From contig DBDP01000124.1 in assembly GCA_002293625.1 (NCBI GenBank), forward strand, positions 1 through 39,324: a DNA stretch of 39,324 nucleotides, in the 5' to 3' direction. This DNA is from Clostridiales bacterium UBA929. GTDB lineage: Bacteria > Bacillota > Clostridia > Oscillospirales > UBA929. The notes below the pieces were generated by a model that saw only the letters and a list, made by a program, of their open reading frames with translations, was not told the origin of the DNA and did not search any database. Below, piece after piece: positions 25,450 to 32,808 of this stretch. A program made the translations under genes and the position numbers. Numbering within the stretch: position 1 is the stretch's first letter; every line of letters starts with the position of its first letter.

Positions 25450-25543
25450 TGCAATTTCCCGAATACGCCAGAATTCCCGGTTTGTCTTAGCCTCAAACAC
25501 CATGTTACCATAAGAGCAACAAGAAAAGCAAGGGGGATTTTCA

Positions 25544-25735
25544 ATGACCGCAAACCAAGAAATCAAGCAAGCGGCGCGAAATGCCGGTATATACCTATGG
25601 GAAGTGGCAGAGGCTTACGGATGTGTGGACACCACATTCTCCCGCAAACTCCGCCGCGAACTGCCGCAATCCGAAAAGGATCGAATTCTTTCCATCATCG
25701 AGCAGCTCCGCGCCGCACAGGAGGCGCAATCGTGA
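25544..25735 (+). CDS. small HTH DNA-binding protein
   Basis: 63 residues with a helix-turn-helix reading AGIYLWEVAEAYGCVDTTFSRKLRRELP, like the XRE-type small proteins at the start of Clostridia prophage early regions. The GGGGG ribosome site is 7-8 bases before the ATG. Its stop overlaps the GTG of the next gene (GTGA). Likely a regulator (Cro-like) or directionality factor; which one cannot be told from sequence. Confidence 0.75.
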   Translation: MTANQEIKQAARNAGIYLWEVAEAYGCVDTTFSRKLRRELPQSEKDRILSIIEQLRAAQEAQS

Positions 25736-25971
25736 CGCCCGCTCGTATGAGGACACTGGACGCGGCAATCGCCCAACTACGGACAGATGACCCCGGTAGC
25801 TGCTTAACCCGTCACGCGCTGCGCAAGATGGTGTTACAGGGCAGGGTTCCCTACGTCCGAGCGGGTGCGAAGTATCTTGTAAACTACGATGGACTGCTCG
25901 CGGCGCTGGCCGGTGACGTTGCCACCGCCGAACCTGACCCGCAGTACGGCGTCATCAGGGCGGTGAAATGA
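25732..25971 (+). CDS. excisionase-like HTH protein
   Basis: 79 residues from a GTG start with GGAGG 7 bases upstream. The segment CLTRHALRKMVLQGRVPYVRAGAKYLVNYDGLLAAL has the winged-helix pattern of excisionase/MerR-like domains (helix, RxGRVPYVRxGxxYLV wing). It is translationally coupled on both sides: GTGA with the previous gene and ATGA with the exonuclease-annealase gene. It could be the directionality factor for the integrase. Confidence 0.75.
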   Translation: MTPARMRTLDAAIAQLRTDDPGSCLTRHALRKMVLQGRVPYVRAGAKYLVNYDGLLAALAGDVATAEPDPQYGVIRAVK

Positions 25972-27290
25972 TGGACAATTCCACCCGCGCCGCGTGGCTG
26001 GCGGAACGCCGCACGGGCATCGGCGGATCGGACGCCGCTGCCATCCTCGGGCTGAACCCGTGGACAAGCCCTTACACCGTGTGGGCTGATAAGCTGGGAC
26101 TGCTCCCCGAACGCCCTGATAATGAAGCCATGCGTCAAGGAAGGGATTTCGAGCCGTATGTCGCCGAACGGTTCTGTGAGGTTTCCGGGAAGCGCGTCCG
26201 GCGCGTTAACAAAATGCTACGGCATTCGGTGCATACCTTCATGCTCGCGAACATCGACCGCGACATCGTGGGCGAGAGCGCCGGGCTGGAGTGCAAGACC
26301 ACATCTTGCCTCAACATCCGCAACTTCAAGGACGGCGACTTTCCCGCGACGTATTACGCGCAAGCCGTCCACTATATAGCAGTCACCGGCGCGGTGCGGT
26401 GGTATGTCGCGGTGCTGATCCTGAATCAAGGCTTTCATGTTTACCGGCTGACCCGGGTCAGGGATGATCCCCTGCCGGACTGGTGTGTATCCTCCGTTCA
26501 CGTGGGCAACGCCGAGATCGACGCGCTGATCGCCGCCGAGCGGGATTTTTGGCGGATGGTTGAAGCAAAGACACCGCCTCCGGCAGACGGTTCCGCCTCC
26601 ACCGCCGAAACACTGCAAGCTCTCTACGCCGACACGGACGGAAGTACGGCAGAGCTTTTCGGGCGGGAAAGCACCATCCGGGAATACCTCGGCGCGGTGA
26701 TGACCGCCGCCCAGCTCGGGCTGGAGCCAAATACTCCGCTCGGGCAGGCGTATCTCATCCCCTATTTCAACAGCAAGGAGAAACGGCTGGAATGTCAGTT
26801 CCAGCTTGGTTACAAGGGGTTGATCGATCTTGCGTACCGCTCCGGCGGGGTGAAATCCATCCAAGCACACACGGTGTATGCCAACGACGCCTTTACATAT
26901 TCTTTCGGGTTGGAGCCGGAACTGAAACACGTTCCGGCGAGCGGCGAACGCGGGGAGCCGGTTTACTTCTATGCTGTGTGGCACGGTAGAGACGGCGGCT
27001 ACGGCTTTGAGGTCGCCAGCGTCGAGGATATACGCGCCCACGCGAGACGGTATAGCAAATCGTATAACAACGGCCCGTGGCAAACGAATTTCGACGATAT
27101 GGCGAAAAAAACGATCTTGATGCGCGTCTTGAAGTACGCGCCGCTTAAAACGGACTTCATGCGCGGGCTGGCGGCGGATGGTACAGTCAAGACCGAAATC
27201 ACCGACGATATGTACAGCGTCCCGAGCGTCTATGTTGACGGCGACACAGGGGAAGTGGTTGATGTGGAGTATCAACCGACGGAAGCATAA
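25968..27290 (+). CDS. YqaJ exonuclease - RecT annealase fusion
   Basis: One 440-residue frame joins two proteins that are normally separate neighbours. Residues 1-240 are a YqaJ/lambda-exonuclease-like nuclease: RRTGIGGSDAAAILGLNPW, catalytic Asp97 (ANID), Glu108 and Lys110 (GLECKT) and AVHYIAVTGAVRWYVAVL. From LGAVMTAAQLGLEPNTPLG at 241 it is RecT: QAYLIPYFN, ECQFQLGYKGLIDLAYRSG, PWQTNFDDMAKKTILMRVLKYAPLKTDF. The join is abrupt. The YqaJ C-terminal tail and about 65-80 residues of RecT N-terminus are missing, as if a deletion fused the genes in frame near 26,688. The predicted job is 5'-3' resection and strand annealing of element DNA. Confidence 0.9.
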   Translation: MMDNSTRAAWLAERRTGIGGSDAAAILGLNPWTSPYTVWADKLGLLPERPDNEAMRQGRDFEPYVAERFCEVSGKRVRRVNKMLRHSVHTFMLANIDRDIVGESAGLECKTTSCLNIRNFKDGDFPATYYAQAVHYIAVTGAVRWYVAVLILNQGFHVYRLTRVRDDPLPDWCVSSVHVGNAEIDALIAAERDFWRMVEAKTPPPADGSASTAETLQALYADTDGSTAELFGRESTIREYLGAVMTAAQLGLEPNTPLGQAYLIPYFNSKEKRLECQFQLGYKGLIDLAYRSGGVKSIQAHTVYANDAFTYSFGLEPELKHVPASGERGEPVYFYAVWHGRDGGYGFEVASVEDIRAHARRYSKSYNNGPWQTNFDDMAKKTILMRVLKYAPLKTDFMRGLAADGTVKTEITDDMYSVPSVYVDGDTGEVVDVEYQPTEA

Positions 27291-27304
27291 GGAGGAACTA
27301 CGGC

Positions 27305-28231
27305 ATGGCGTGGATTGAAAGCCACCAAGAACTTTATCGACACCCAAAAGTCAAGCGTCTTGCGCGAGCGACCGGAGCGTCAGTCCCTGCGCTTATTGGA
27401 CATCTTCATCTACTTTGGTGGTGGGCTTTGGACTACGCGCAAACCGGGGAACTCACCGACTACACCTCCGAGGATATAGCCGATGCTGCGCTTTGGGAAG
27501 ATGATCCCGCGGCATTCACAGAAGCTGTAACCAATGCTGGATTCTTAGACCGCGATGATGGGCGAACCTATTTACATGATTGGAACGATTATGCCGGAAA
27601 GTTGCTGGAACGACGAGCGAGCGACAGGGAGCGAAAAAGAAAATCCGTTGGAGTTCCGACGGATTCCATCGGAGTTCCTGCGGATTCCGTTGGAGTTCCG
27701 AAAGATTCCATCGGAGTTCCTGCGGATTCCGTTGGAGTTCCGAAAGATTCCATCGTAACCGTACCTAACCTAACCGTACAGAACCGTACAGAACCAAACC
27801 AACAGAACCATACTACCCCCCAACCCCCCGCAAGCGTGGGTGACGCGCCGACGGCGCGAGTGGTGGTGTCGTCACTCGAACAGCGCTTTAACGAGTTTTG
27901 GGAGGCGTACCCCAAAAAGACAGCGAAGCAAACGGCATTGAGGGCATGGAAGAAAGCTGCCCCTTCGCCTGAGCTTCACGCGAGAATTTTAGCCGCCATT
28001 GAAGCCGCGAAGCTGACCGACAAATGGCGGCGTGACGGCGGGCAATATATCCCGAATCCCGCTACATGGCTCAACGGCGGCTGCTGGGACGATGAAATAT
28101 CAGGAGGTTTGACCAATGGAAACAAGAGTCAGGGCTTCAAGCCTAAGGAAATCACCTTTGACGATCTGCCCGGATTCCGCAACGCCCTCGACAAGTACGA
28201 TGACGAGGGGAACAGGATCCCCGACGGATAA
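27305..28231 (+). CDS. phage replisome organiser-like protein with 7-residue repeats
   Basis: 308 residues. The N-terminal 105 form a winged-helix region (HQELYRHPKVKRLARATGASVPALIGHLHLLWWWALDYA, then LWEDDPAAFTEAVTNAGFLDRD) typical of phage replication initiators. Residues 115-149 are five 7-residue repeats (VGVPxDS). The C-terminus (FNEFWEAYPKKTAKQTALRAWKK... YIPNPATWLNGGCWDDE) is the motif shared by phage helicase-recruitment proteins. AGGAGG lies 9 bases before the ATG. It probably marks the element's replication origin and recruits the loader encoded next. Confidence 0.85.
   Translation: MAWIESHQELYRHPKVKRLARATGASVPALIGHLHLLWWWALDYAQTGELTDYTSEDIADAALWEDDPAAFTEAVTNAGFLDRDDGRTYLHDWNDYAGKLLERRASDRERKRKSVGVPTDSIGVPADSVGVPKDSIGVPADSVGVPKDSIVTVPNLTVQNRTEPNQQNHTTPQPPASVGDAPTARVVVSSLEQRFNEFWEAYPKKTAKQTALRAWKKAAPSPELHARILAAIEAAKLTDKWRRDGGQYIPNPATWLNGGCWDDEISGGLTNGNKSQGFKPKEITFDDLPGFRNALDKYDDEGNRIPDG
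27647..27751 (+). repeat. five 21-bp tandem repeats (42-bp higher-order unit)
   Basis: Five copies in direct tandem. Odd copies start GTTGGAGTTCCGA and even copies start ATCGGAGTTCCTGCG, so copies 2-3 and 4-5 are identical 42-bp pairs. All lie in frame in the replisome-organiser gene. Iterons are common inside initiator genes, so these may be binding sites as well as coding sequence. Confidence 0.9.
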
Positions 28232-29105
28232 CCTCGTTCTAAGCGGCGACCCGCGTTACGCCGGACTGCCTGACACACCGCCGCCTGTGACATGTGAGTT
28301 CTGCGGCGCGGAGCGGTACACCGAGGGCATTTTCATTTTGGGACATGTCATGTGGTACCCGAACGGCGTACGCCATTGTACTTGCCCGGAAGGTCTGGCA
28401 AAGCATAACCGTGAGCAAGCCGACTACGAAGCCAAGAAGGAAGCGGAGCGTGTTGCGGAGGAAGAACGCAAACAACGCGAACGGGTGCGCCGCGTCATCG
28501 GCAACAGCGGTATGGGCGAGCGGTTCCTACAACGAACGTTTGGAACATTCATCACCAACACGCCCGACAGGAAACGAATCAAAGCCTCCGCGCAAGATTA
28601 CGCCGAGAACTTCACTCAACAACTACCCAAACGCGGCGAACCCCTGCCCGGCCGAAATGGTTTTATCATCACCGGGACGAAGGGGACGGGTAAAACCCAT
28701 ATCGCGGCGGCTATCGCTAATTCCCTGCTCAATCGTGGTACTGCGGTCATCTGCATGACCGAGCGGGATTTGCTCGACAGGATACGGCGTACATATTCGC
28801 GTTACGAACAGGACGACGAAAGCGCGGTGCTGGAGGTCTACAAGACTGTCCCGTTGTTGATCGTTGACGACATTGGCAAGGAACGCCCGACGGAGTGGAC
28901 GCTTGCGACCATCTACTCCGTCATTGACGGACGGTATGAACGCGCGATGCCGACTATCGTCACGACGAACTACGGTGCTACCGACCTTGTAAAGCGGCTG
29001 ACCCCGATGAGCGGAGATGAAACCACCGCCGACGCGACCGTAGACCGGCTGATCGAGATGTGCGAGGGTATTGTGATGAGCGGCGAAAGCTGGCGGTCAC
29101 GATAG
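28200..29105 (+). CDS. DnaC-like helicase loader ATPase
   Basis: An AAA+ protein of 301 residues. Near the N-terminus is a cysteine cluster (CEFCG ... HCTCPEG) that may bind zinc, then a charged coiled stretch (KKEAERVAEEERKQRERVRR). The ATPase core has Walker A GTKGTGKTH, Walker B LLIVDDIGKE, sensor 1 PTIVTTNY and an arginine region (VDRLIEM). The start is uncertain: ATG 28,200 overlaps the previous gene by 32 bases and lacks a clear ribosome site. It would load the host DnaB helicase at the element origin. Confidence 0.88.
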   Translation: MTRGTGSPTDNLVLSGDPRYAGLPDTPPPVTCEFCGAERYTEGIFILGHVMWYPNGVRHCTCPEGLAKHNREQADYEAKKEAERVAEEERKQRERVRRVIGNSGMGERFLQRTFGTFITNTPDRKRIKASAQDYAENFTQQLPKRGEPLPGRNGFIITGTKGTGKTHIAAAIANSLLNRGTAVICMTERDLLDRIRRTYSRYEQDDESAVLEVYKTVPLLIVDDIGKERPTEWTLATIYSVIDGRYERAMPTIVTTNYGATDLVKRLTPMSGDETTADATVDRLIEMCEGIVMSGESWRSR

Positions 29106-29119
29106 GGAGGGCTGGTGTG

Positions 29120-29434
29120 ATGAACGAATCCCGCCTTGTGTACGACGTCATGCGCGAACTTGGCAAGCACGGCGCGGTCTACCGCTGCAACGCCGGATCG
29201 GTTCGCCTGCCGAGCGGGAAGACATTCCGGGGAATGCCGAAAGGGTTTTCCGACATCATGCTGGTTCTGCCCGGCGGACAAGCCTGTTTCGTCGAGACGA
29301 AGGTAAAGCCCAACAAACCCAGCGATGAGCAGATCGCTTTCATCGAGAAGATGCGGCGGCTTGGCTGCAACGCCGGTATCGCCTACAGCGTCGCCGACGC
29401 TCTGCAAATCTGCGGGATCAAGTGCGCCGGATGA
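29120..29434 (+). CDS. VRR-NUC domain nuclease
   Basis: 104 residues covering a whole VRR-NUC domain of the PD-(D/E)xK superfamily: YRCNAGSVRLPSGKTFRGMPKGFSDIMLVLPGGQACFVETKVKPNKPSDEQIAFIEKMR, with Asp in FSDIM and the ExK in VETK. Phage relatives are stand-alone structure-specific nucleases, probably Holliday-junction or flap cutters. GGGAGG lies 9 bases before the ATG; a GTG one codon earlier is possible. It follows the loader by 14 bases. Confidence 0.9.
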   Translation: MNESRLVYDVMRELGKHGAVYRCNAGSVRLPSGKTFRGMPKGFSDIMLVLPGGQACFVETKVKPNKPSDEQIAFIEKMRRLGCNAGIAYSVADALQICGIKCAG

Positions 29435-29750
29435 GAGAGCGATACCCCCCATCCGAAAGTTTTTCACTTGTTGCGCCGCTTCTCTGCCGGTAGCAGTCCC
29501 TGCTTAGACAGAAAGACGCATTTTGCGGGGAACGCAAAAAAAACAGAGGATCATGCTATATCCGGCACACCGAAAACGAAGCAACGCCAAGAGTTTTCGC
29601 TTTCACTTACCGCAGAATCAAAAGCACCTCAAAAGTGCCTCAAACCACCCTCAAAGCGCGCTTATTCCCGCGTTGCGTGAGCGGCTATGAGAAAACCGCC
29701 CTCCCGGGCGGCTGACGCTGACACCATCAGTATATCGGGAGGGACAGCAT
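29435..29750. other. gap with a GC hairpin, no convincing gene
   Basis: 316 bases between the nuclease and the sigma-like gene. The open frames here do not look like proteins. At 29,695-29,710 CCGCCC/GGGCGG forms a strong hairpin preceded by AAAA, which on the minus strand resembles a terminator. On the plus strand it is an mRNA hairpin 40 bases upstream of the sigma gene. Confidence 0.5.
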
Positions 29751-30482
29751 ATGTCAAACGAGGAATTGGCTGTACTGGCCAAGCAGGGCGACCGTGGAGC
29801 GACGGCGGCGTTATGGGAGCAGACATACCGGCTTATCTTTTCGCTGATGGGGAAATATTACCCCCTGTGCGCCAACTGCGGCATTGAGCCGGACGACCTC
29901 CGACAGGCCGGATACTTCGCGATGACCCGGGCGGTAAACGCCTACGACCCGGACAAGCCGTTTCTGTTCACAACCTACCTCGGCGCCCATGTGTCCAACG
30001 TGGCGCGGGAAACGCTGGGGTTCATCGGCCGGTCAGGACTGCCGCCGGTATGCCGCTCGCTGTCTGAACCACTCGACATGGAGGGTATTACGCTGGAGGA
30101 CACGATCACCGACCCGGACGCCGCAGCGCAGTTCGAGCGGGTTGAGGATGAAGCCTACAACGCCCAACTTCATGCCGCGCTGGAGGAATGCTTTGGCCGC
30201 CTCACACAGGAACAGGCTGACGTCTTGCGGGAACGGTTCTATCAGGGCAAAGCCGTGTCCGATATGGCGACAGAGCGCGGTGTGCCGCCTCACAGCATAC
30301 GCACGGCGGTTGGCAAGTCCCTGCGCCTCATGAACACGGGGCGCAATGCCGCACGGCTGAGAGGGTACCAAGAGGACATCATATCCCGCTCGCGCCGGTA
30401 TGGAGGATTTACGTCCTTCGCTTCGTCCGGGTATTCGTCCGTTGAATGGGCGGCGGAGCGGCTGATCGATGCCGCCGAATAG
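29751..30482 (+). CDS. sigma-70-like factor of phage type
   Basis: 243 residues. Region 2 is visible (LWEQTYRLIFSLMGKYYP, PDDLRQAGYFAMTRAVNAYDPDKPFLFTTYLGAHVSNVARETL) and region 4 (LTQEQADVLRERFYQGKAVSDMATERGVPPHSIRTAVGKSLRLM) as a helix-turn-helix. Four residues CANC in region 2 are a possible metal site. Such proteins end the early region of Clostridia prophages and switch on late genes, but no late genes follow here. GGGAGG lies 8 bases before the ATG. It may act on the element's or a helper phage's promoters. Confidence 0.85.
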   Translation: MSNEELAVLAKQGDRGATAALWEQTYRLIFSLMGKYYPLCANCGIEPDDLRQAGYFAMTRAVNAYDPDKPFLFTTYLGAHVSNVARETLGFIGRSGLPPVCRSLSEPLDMEGITLEDTITDPDAAAQFERVEDEAYNAQLHAALEECFGRLTQEQADVLRERFYQGKAVSDMATERGVPPHSIRTAVGKSLRLMNTGRNAARLRGYQEDIISRSRRYGGFTSFASSGYSSVEWAAERLIDAAE

Positions 30483-30564
30483 CCCCCCTATGCCGGACGT
30501 TCAGTGTTGCTTGTTCCCGAACCACGTGCCATACCCGGCGCGTAAGAAATTCCCAAAATGAAGC

Positions 30565-30603
30565 AAAAACGAGCGGGACACCCGTAAAAAGGGTTCCCGC
30601 TCG
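30565..30603 (-). terminator. terminator of the PIN/RHH operon
   Basis: A 9-bp perfect stem CGAGCGGGA/TCCCGCTCG (30,570-30,603) with an inner CCC/GGG pair is followed on the minus strand by TTTTTGC. It lies 38 bases past the last gene of the minus-strand toxin-antitoxin operon and faces the end of the sigma gene. Confidence 0.75.
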
Positions 30604-30640
30604 CGGGTTGGTAAATGGGGGTAATCCGCAAAGGATGAAC

Positions 30641-30847
30641 TTATGCCGGTAGATGCGTCGCACTGTTGGACGAGCGGCGGGCGGCTTCTATAAGCGCCTC
30701 AAATTCGTCTGCCCCTTTGTTAATATCAGCAATAACCTCTTGCCTGCTCATGCTTTTGCGCCGCTCATGATTCCATTCGCGGATTTTGTGAATGTCCTCG
30801 ATCGTGAATGCCGGGCTTATCTCCGGCTTTGGAATGTTAATCGTCAT
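30641..30847 (-). CDS. small protein downstream of PIN toxin
   Basis: 68 residues, soluble, rich in charged helix: TINIPKPEISPAFTIEDIHKIREWNHERRKSM, then RQEVIADINKGADEFEALIEAARRSS. No known domain recognised, but the segment looks like small proteins often coupled to PIN-domain genes in Clostridia. ATG 30,847 has GGGAG 9 bases upstream, and the gene overlaps the end of the PIN gene by 11 bases, so it is co-translated. It may be an extra antitoxin or a regulator. Confidence 0.65.
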   Translation of the reverse strand: MTINIPKPEISPAFTIEDIHKIREWNHERRKSMSRQEVIADINKGADEFEALIEAARRSSNSATHLPA

Positions 30848-31322
30848 CGTCTTCATCTCCCAAAAGCACAGACGGCGTAAAGATAAGCAAATCGTTACGA
30901 CCTTCCAGCGCGGTGATTGCCTTCACGCCCTGCATGGTATTGTAGTTTACAATATGCTTGAAGTTCCACGACACAATAGCGTCGCACCCGCTGGCAACAG
31001 CGGCGGCTATATGCTGGCAGTCCTCATAGCTTTTCTTCTTCAGTATGCCCAAGTCAACCATCCTATCCGCAATCCGAAGCATGTCGGCGTTGACGTCAAC
31101 CCGGTCAAACTGTATTTGCGTGAGGTATCCGGCCAGCGTGGCGCGTTTTTGGGGCGCACACTTGGAGAGTTCGTCAAAATCTACGTTGGACAGCACCACG
31201 TCAAAAGTCCCGGCTTTGACCCGCTCCCATAGCCTGCGCGTATCGGCTTGCTTCTCCGGCGTGTCTTGTTGGTCGAGATGACTGATAACCGACGTGTCGA
31301 GGTAGATTTTCAACCGTTTCAT
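30837..31322 (-). CDS. PIN-domain toxin (VapC-like RNase)
   Basis: 161 residues with the PIN fold: the first acidic strand KIYLDTSVISHLD (Asp9), VVLSNVDFDELSK with an acidic pair, the third acidic cluster in SYEDCQHIAAAVASGCDAIVSWNFKHIVN, and an Asp-rich C-terminal tail (GDEDDDD). PIN toxins cut RNA, often tRNA. It overlaps the RHH gene by four bases (ATGA), as toxin-antitoxin pairs do. Confidence 0.85.
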   Translation of the reverse strand: MKRLKIYLDTSVISHLDQQDTPEKQADTRRLWERVKAGTFDVVLSNVDFDELSKCAPQKRATLAGYLTQIQFDRVDVNADMLRIADRMVDLGILKKKSYEDCQHIAAAVASGCDAIVSWNFKHIVNYNTMQGVKAITALEGRNDLLIFTPSVLLGDEDDDD

Positions 31323-31558
31323 TGCGTCGCATCCTCCCCTTCGACCGAGACACCCTCTGTCGCGCCGCTGGTCGCCTCCTGTCGCGTTATCCGCTCATCA
31401 ATGGCTTTGGACACATATCCGTTCAAACTCTCGCCTACGGCGACGCTAGCTGCCTGTATGACCGCCTTGCGATCTTTGGGGACACGAACACGCAAATCTT
31501 CATATGCCTTGGCGTTATATTTTTCGTTAGCTCGACGCCTCGCTTCACTTATCGGCAC
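31319..31558 (-). CDS. ribbon-helix-helix (Arc-type) antitoxin/repressor
   Basis: 79 residues from a GTG start with AGGAGG 7 bases upstream. AYEDLRVRVPKDRKAVIQAASVAVGESLNGYVSKAIDERI fits the Arc/MetJ ribbon (LRVRVPKD) and two helices; the acidic C-terminal tail would wrap the PIN toxin. The promoter region upstream carries inverted repeats on both strands, fitting autoregulation. Confidence 0.82.
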   Translation of the reverse strand: MPISEARRRANEKYNAKAYEDLRVRVPKDRKAVIQAASVAVGESLNGYVSKAIDERITRQEATSGATEGVSVEGEDATQ

Positions 31559-31577
31559 GAAACCACCTCCTATGGTG

Positions 31578-31606
31578 AGTATATCACAGTTATTGTACTG
31601 TGTCCA
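31578..31606 (-). promoter_or_regulatory. promoter of the RHH/PIN operon
   Basis: Minus strand -35 TGGACA (5 of 6) and -10 TATACT (5 of 6), spacer exactly 17 bases. The -35 lies inside an inverted repeat (TTGTAC ... GTACAA, 31,593-31,614), a likely RHH operator. Confidence 0.72.
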
Positions 31607-31690
31607 GTGTACAATTTGCACAATGCGCCCAGTACATTTTTGTGCAATATTTCTTTGGAAATCACTTGACAATGTACTGGTTCCAGTGTA
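31593..31690. promoter_or_regulatory. operator cluster between divergent promoters
   Basis: Three inverted repeats share ACTG/CAGT half-sites: TTGTAC...GTACAA (31,593-31,614), TTGCACAA...TTGTGCAA (31,616-31,647) enclosing CCAGTACA, and ACTGG-TT-CCAGT (31,676-31,687) between the -35 and -10 of the plus promoter. One repressor, presumably the RHH protein, could shut both directions. Confidence 0.6.
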
Positions 31691-31694
31691 TACT
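31666..31694 (+). promoter_or_regulatory. near-consensus sigma-A promoter, rightward
   Basis: -35 TTGACA (perfect) and -10 TATACT (5 of 6) with a 17-base spacer. An ACTGG-TT-CCAGT palindrome fills the spacer. It drives a leader of about 150 bases that holds a small hairpin (ACTGGTTGACCAGT at 31,723-31,736), then the gene at 31,850. Confidence 0.85.
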
Positions 31695-31849
31695 ATAACC
31701 ATCAAGAGCAAGGGACGCCCCGCCCACTGGTTGACCAGTCCCGACCGGGATAGAAACCATAGCGACAAAGCCGTGATATGAGAGCCGACACAGGCGAACG
31801 CGACGCGGCGGAAGCGGCGGGGTTCCAAAAAACAAAGGAGACGCACATT

Positions 31850-32071
31850 ATGTCAGCAGCAGACCTAACCGACACCGCCCGCGAGTACCGCCAGCTCATG
31901 GCCGACATCAAGACCCTTACCGAACAGGCAGACGCGCTCAAACAGCGGATGATCCGCGAGCTGGACGCCCGGCAGACCGAGGAAATGACCGCCGGGGAGC
32001 ACACCATCCGCTGGAACCTCTACGAAAGCAGTCGCCTTGACAGCGCGAAGCTCAAAGCCGAGCATGCTTGA
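31850..32071 (+). CDS. small coiled-coil protein, probably C-terminally truncated
   Basis: 73 residues from an ATG with AAAGGAG 9 bases upstream. It has a heptad-like helix (REYRQLMADIKTLTEQADALKQRMIRELDAR), then a strand pair (MTAGEHTIRWNLYESSRLDSAKLKAEHA). The layout matches a family of phage proteins that continue 15-20 residues beyond LKAEHA, so a short deletion or frameshift near 32,066 may have clipped the end. Function unknown. It is the first gene behind the strong rightward promoter. Confidence 0.7.
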   Translation: MSAADLTDTAREYRQLMADIKTLTEQADALKQRMIRELDARQTEEMTAGEHTIRWNLYESSRLDSAKLKAEHA

Positions 32072-32140
32072 CCTACCATACTGTACATATTACCGCCGAG
32101 GACACGATTACCAACGAAAAATGATGGGAGTAATAGTCGC

Positions 32141-32539
32141 ATGAACTTAGCAACCAAACTATGGAGGGAAATCACAGTTGAGGCAATTGATAAGATCGGT
32201 ATATATAAACTTTGCCAGACAGAACACGCGCGGACAGACGACGATACCGCGCATGAACTGGCAAAGATGTTTGCCAGCACGTTGGATAAAGAACAAGAGG
32301 CGGCGTTTTGGAATATCTGCGACATCAATAACGGATTAGCCAGTGACGACCATAACCGGGGAGTTGCCGAAGGTTTTATCCTTGCCTGTGAACTGCAAAC
32401 GCTGATAAACGATCCCGCCGCTCTATATCATGCTTCCGAGGCGGGAGCACGGACTAATAATGAATGCTACATAGACGAAATCAACGAATTAACCGCTTAC
32501 CTCAAAGCGCGAGGCGTAGAGCCTGTAAGGGTACCCTAA
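32141..32539 (+). CDS. hypothetical protein of the element
   Basis: 132 residues, acidic, soluble, no recognised domain. The text NLATKLWREITVEAIDKIGIYKLCQ and a helix-rich middle (HELAKMFASTLDKEQEAAFWNICDINNGLASDDHNRGVAEGFILACELQTL) suggest an all-alpha fold. GGGAG lies 10 bases before the ATG. It is the last gene before attR and shares the rightward promoter, so it may be cargo. Confidence 0.65.
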   Translation: MNLATKLWREITVEAIDKIGIYKLCQTEHARTDDDTAHELAKMFASTLDKEQEAAFWNICDINNGLASDDHNRGVAEGFILACELQTLINDPAALYHASEAGARTNNECYIDEINELTAYLKARGVEPVRVP

Positions 32540-32770
32540 AACAGGGTATCCCTATAACGCAATCAAAGGGTATGAGTCAGATTCACACCCTTCGACGGAA
32601 AGCAAACGTCCCGCTCGCGTACCACGTCATACCAAAAAGGTACTGTGACAGGAGCGCGTCACTGTCGGCGGGTTCGCTGACCCCAAAACACGCGCAGGCA
32701 GCGGGTAAAAAAACAGGGCGTTTCGCTTCGTTTTCGGAAGGTGACCGCTAGGTTATCGGGCGGCATTTTT

Positions 32771-32808
32771 GTTCAAGTTTTGTTCAAGTAAACCGCAAAT
32801 GTTCAAGT
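32771..32808. repeat. integrase arm-site candidates near attR
   Basis: GTTCAAGT occurs at 32,771-32,778, 32,782-32,789 (11-bp period, as near attL) and 32,801-32,808. It is inside the element, about 100 bp from the attR core. Confidence 0.6.

Noticed and set aside
26217..27347. Long minus-strand open frame opposite the exonuclease-annealase gene
   Set aside because: The plus-strand protein has clear YqaJ and RecT motifs; the antisense translation has none and no ribosome binding site.
27647..27751. Tandem direct repeats as a possible CRISPR array
   Set aside because: The 21-bp units are contiguous without spacers, in frame in a coding sequence, and no cas genes are present.
29687..29887. 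Small frame across the sigma-factor start
   Set aside because: It overlaps the sigma gene out of frame, covers a hairpin, and has no ribosome binding site.
31695..31849. Riboswitch in the leader of the rightward element transcript
   Set aside because: Only a 5-bp hairpin (ACTGG-TTGA-CCAGT) is clear; no known aptamer pattern or terminator/antiterminator pair was seen.
32464..32751. 95-residue frame at the element's right end
   Set aside because: It overlaps the end of a better-supported gene, has no good start site and no recognisable features.
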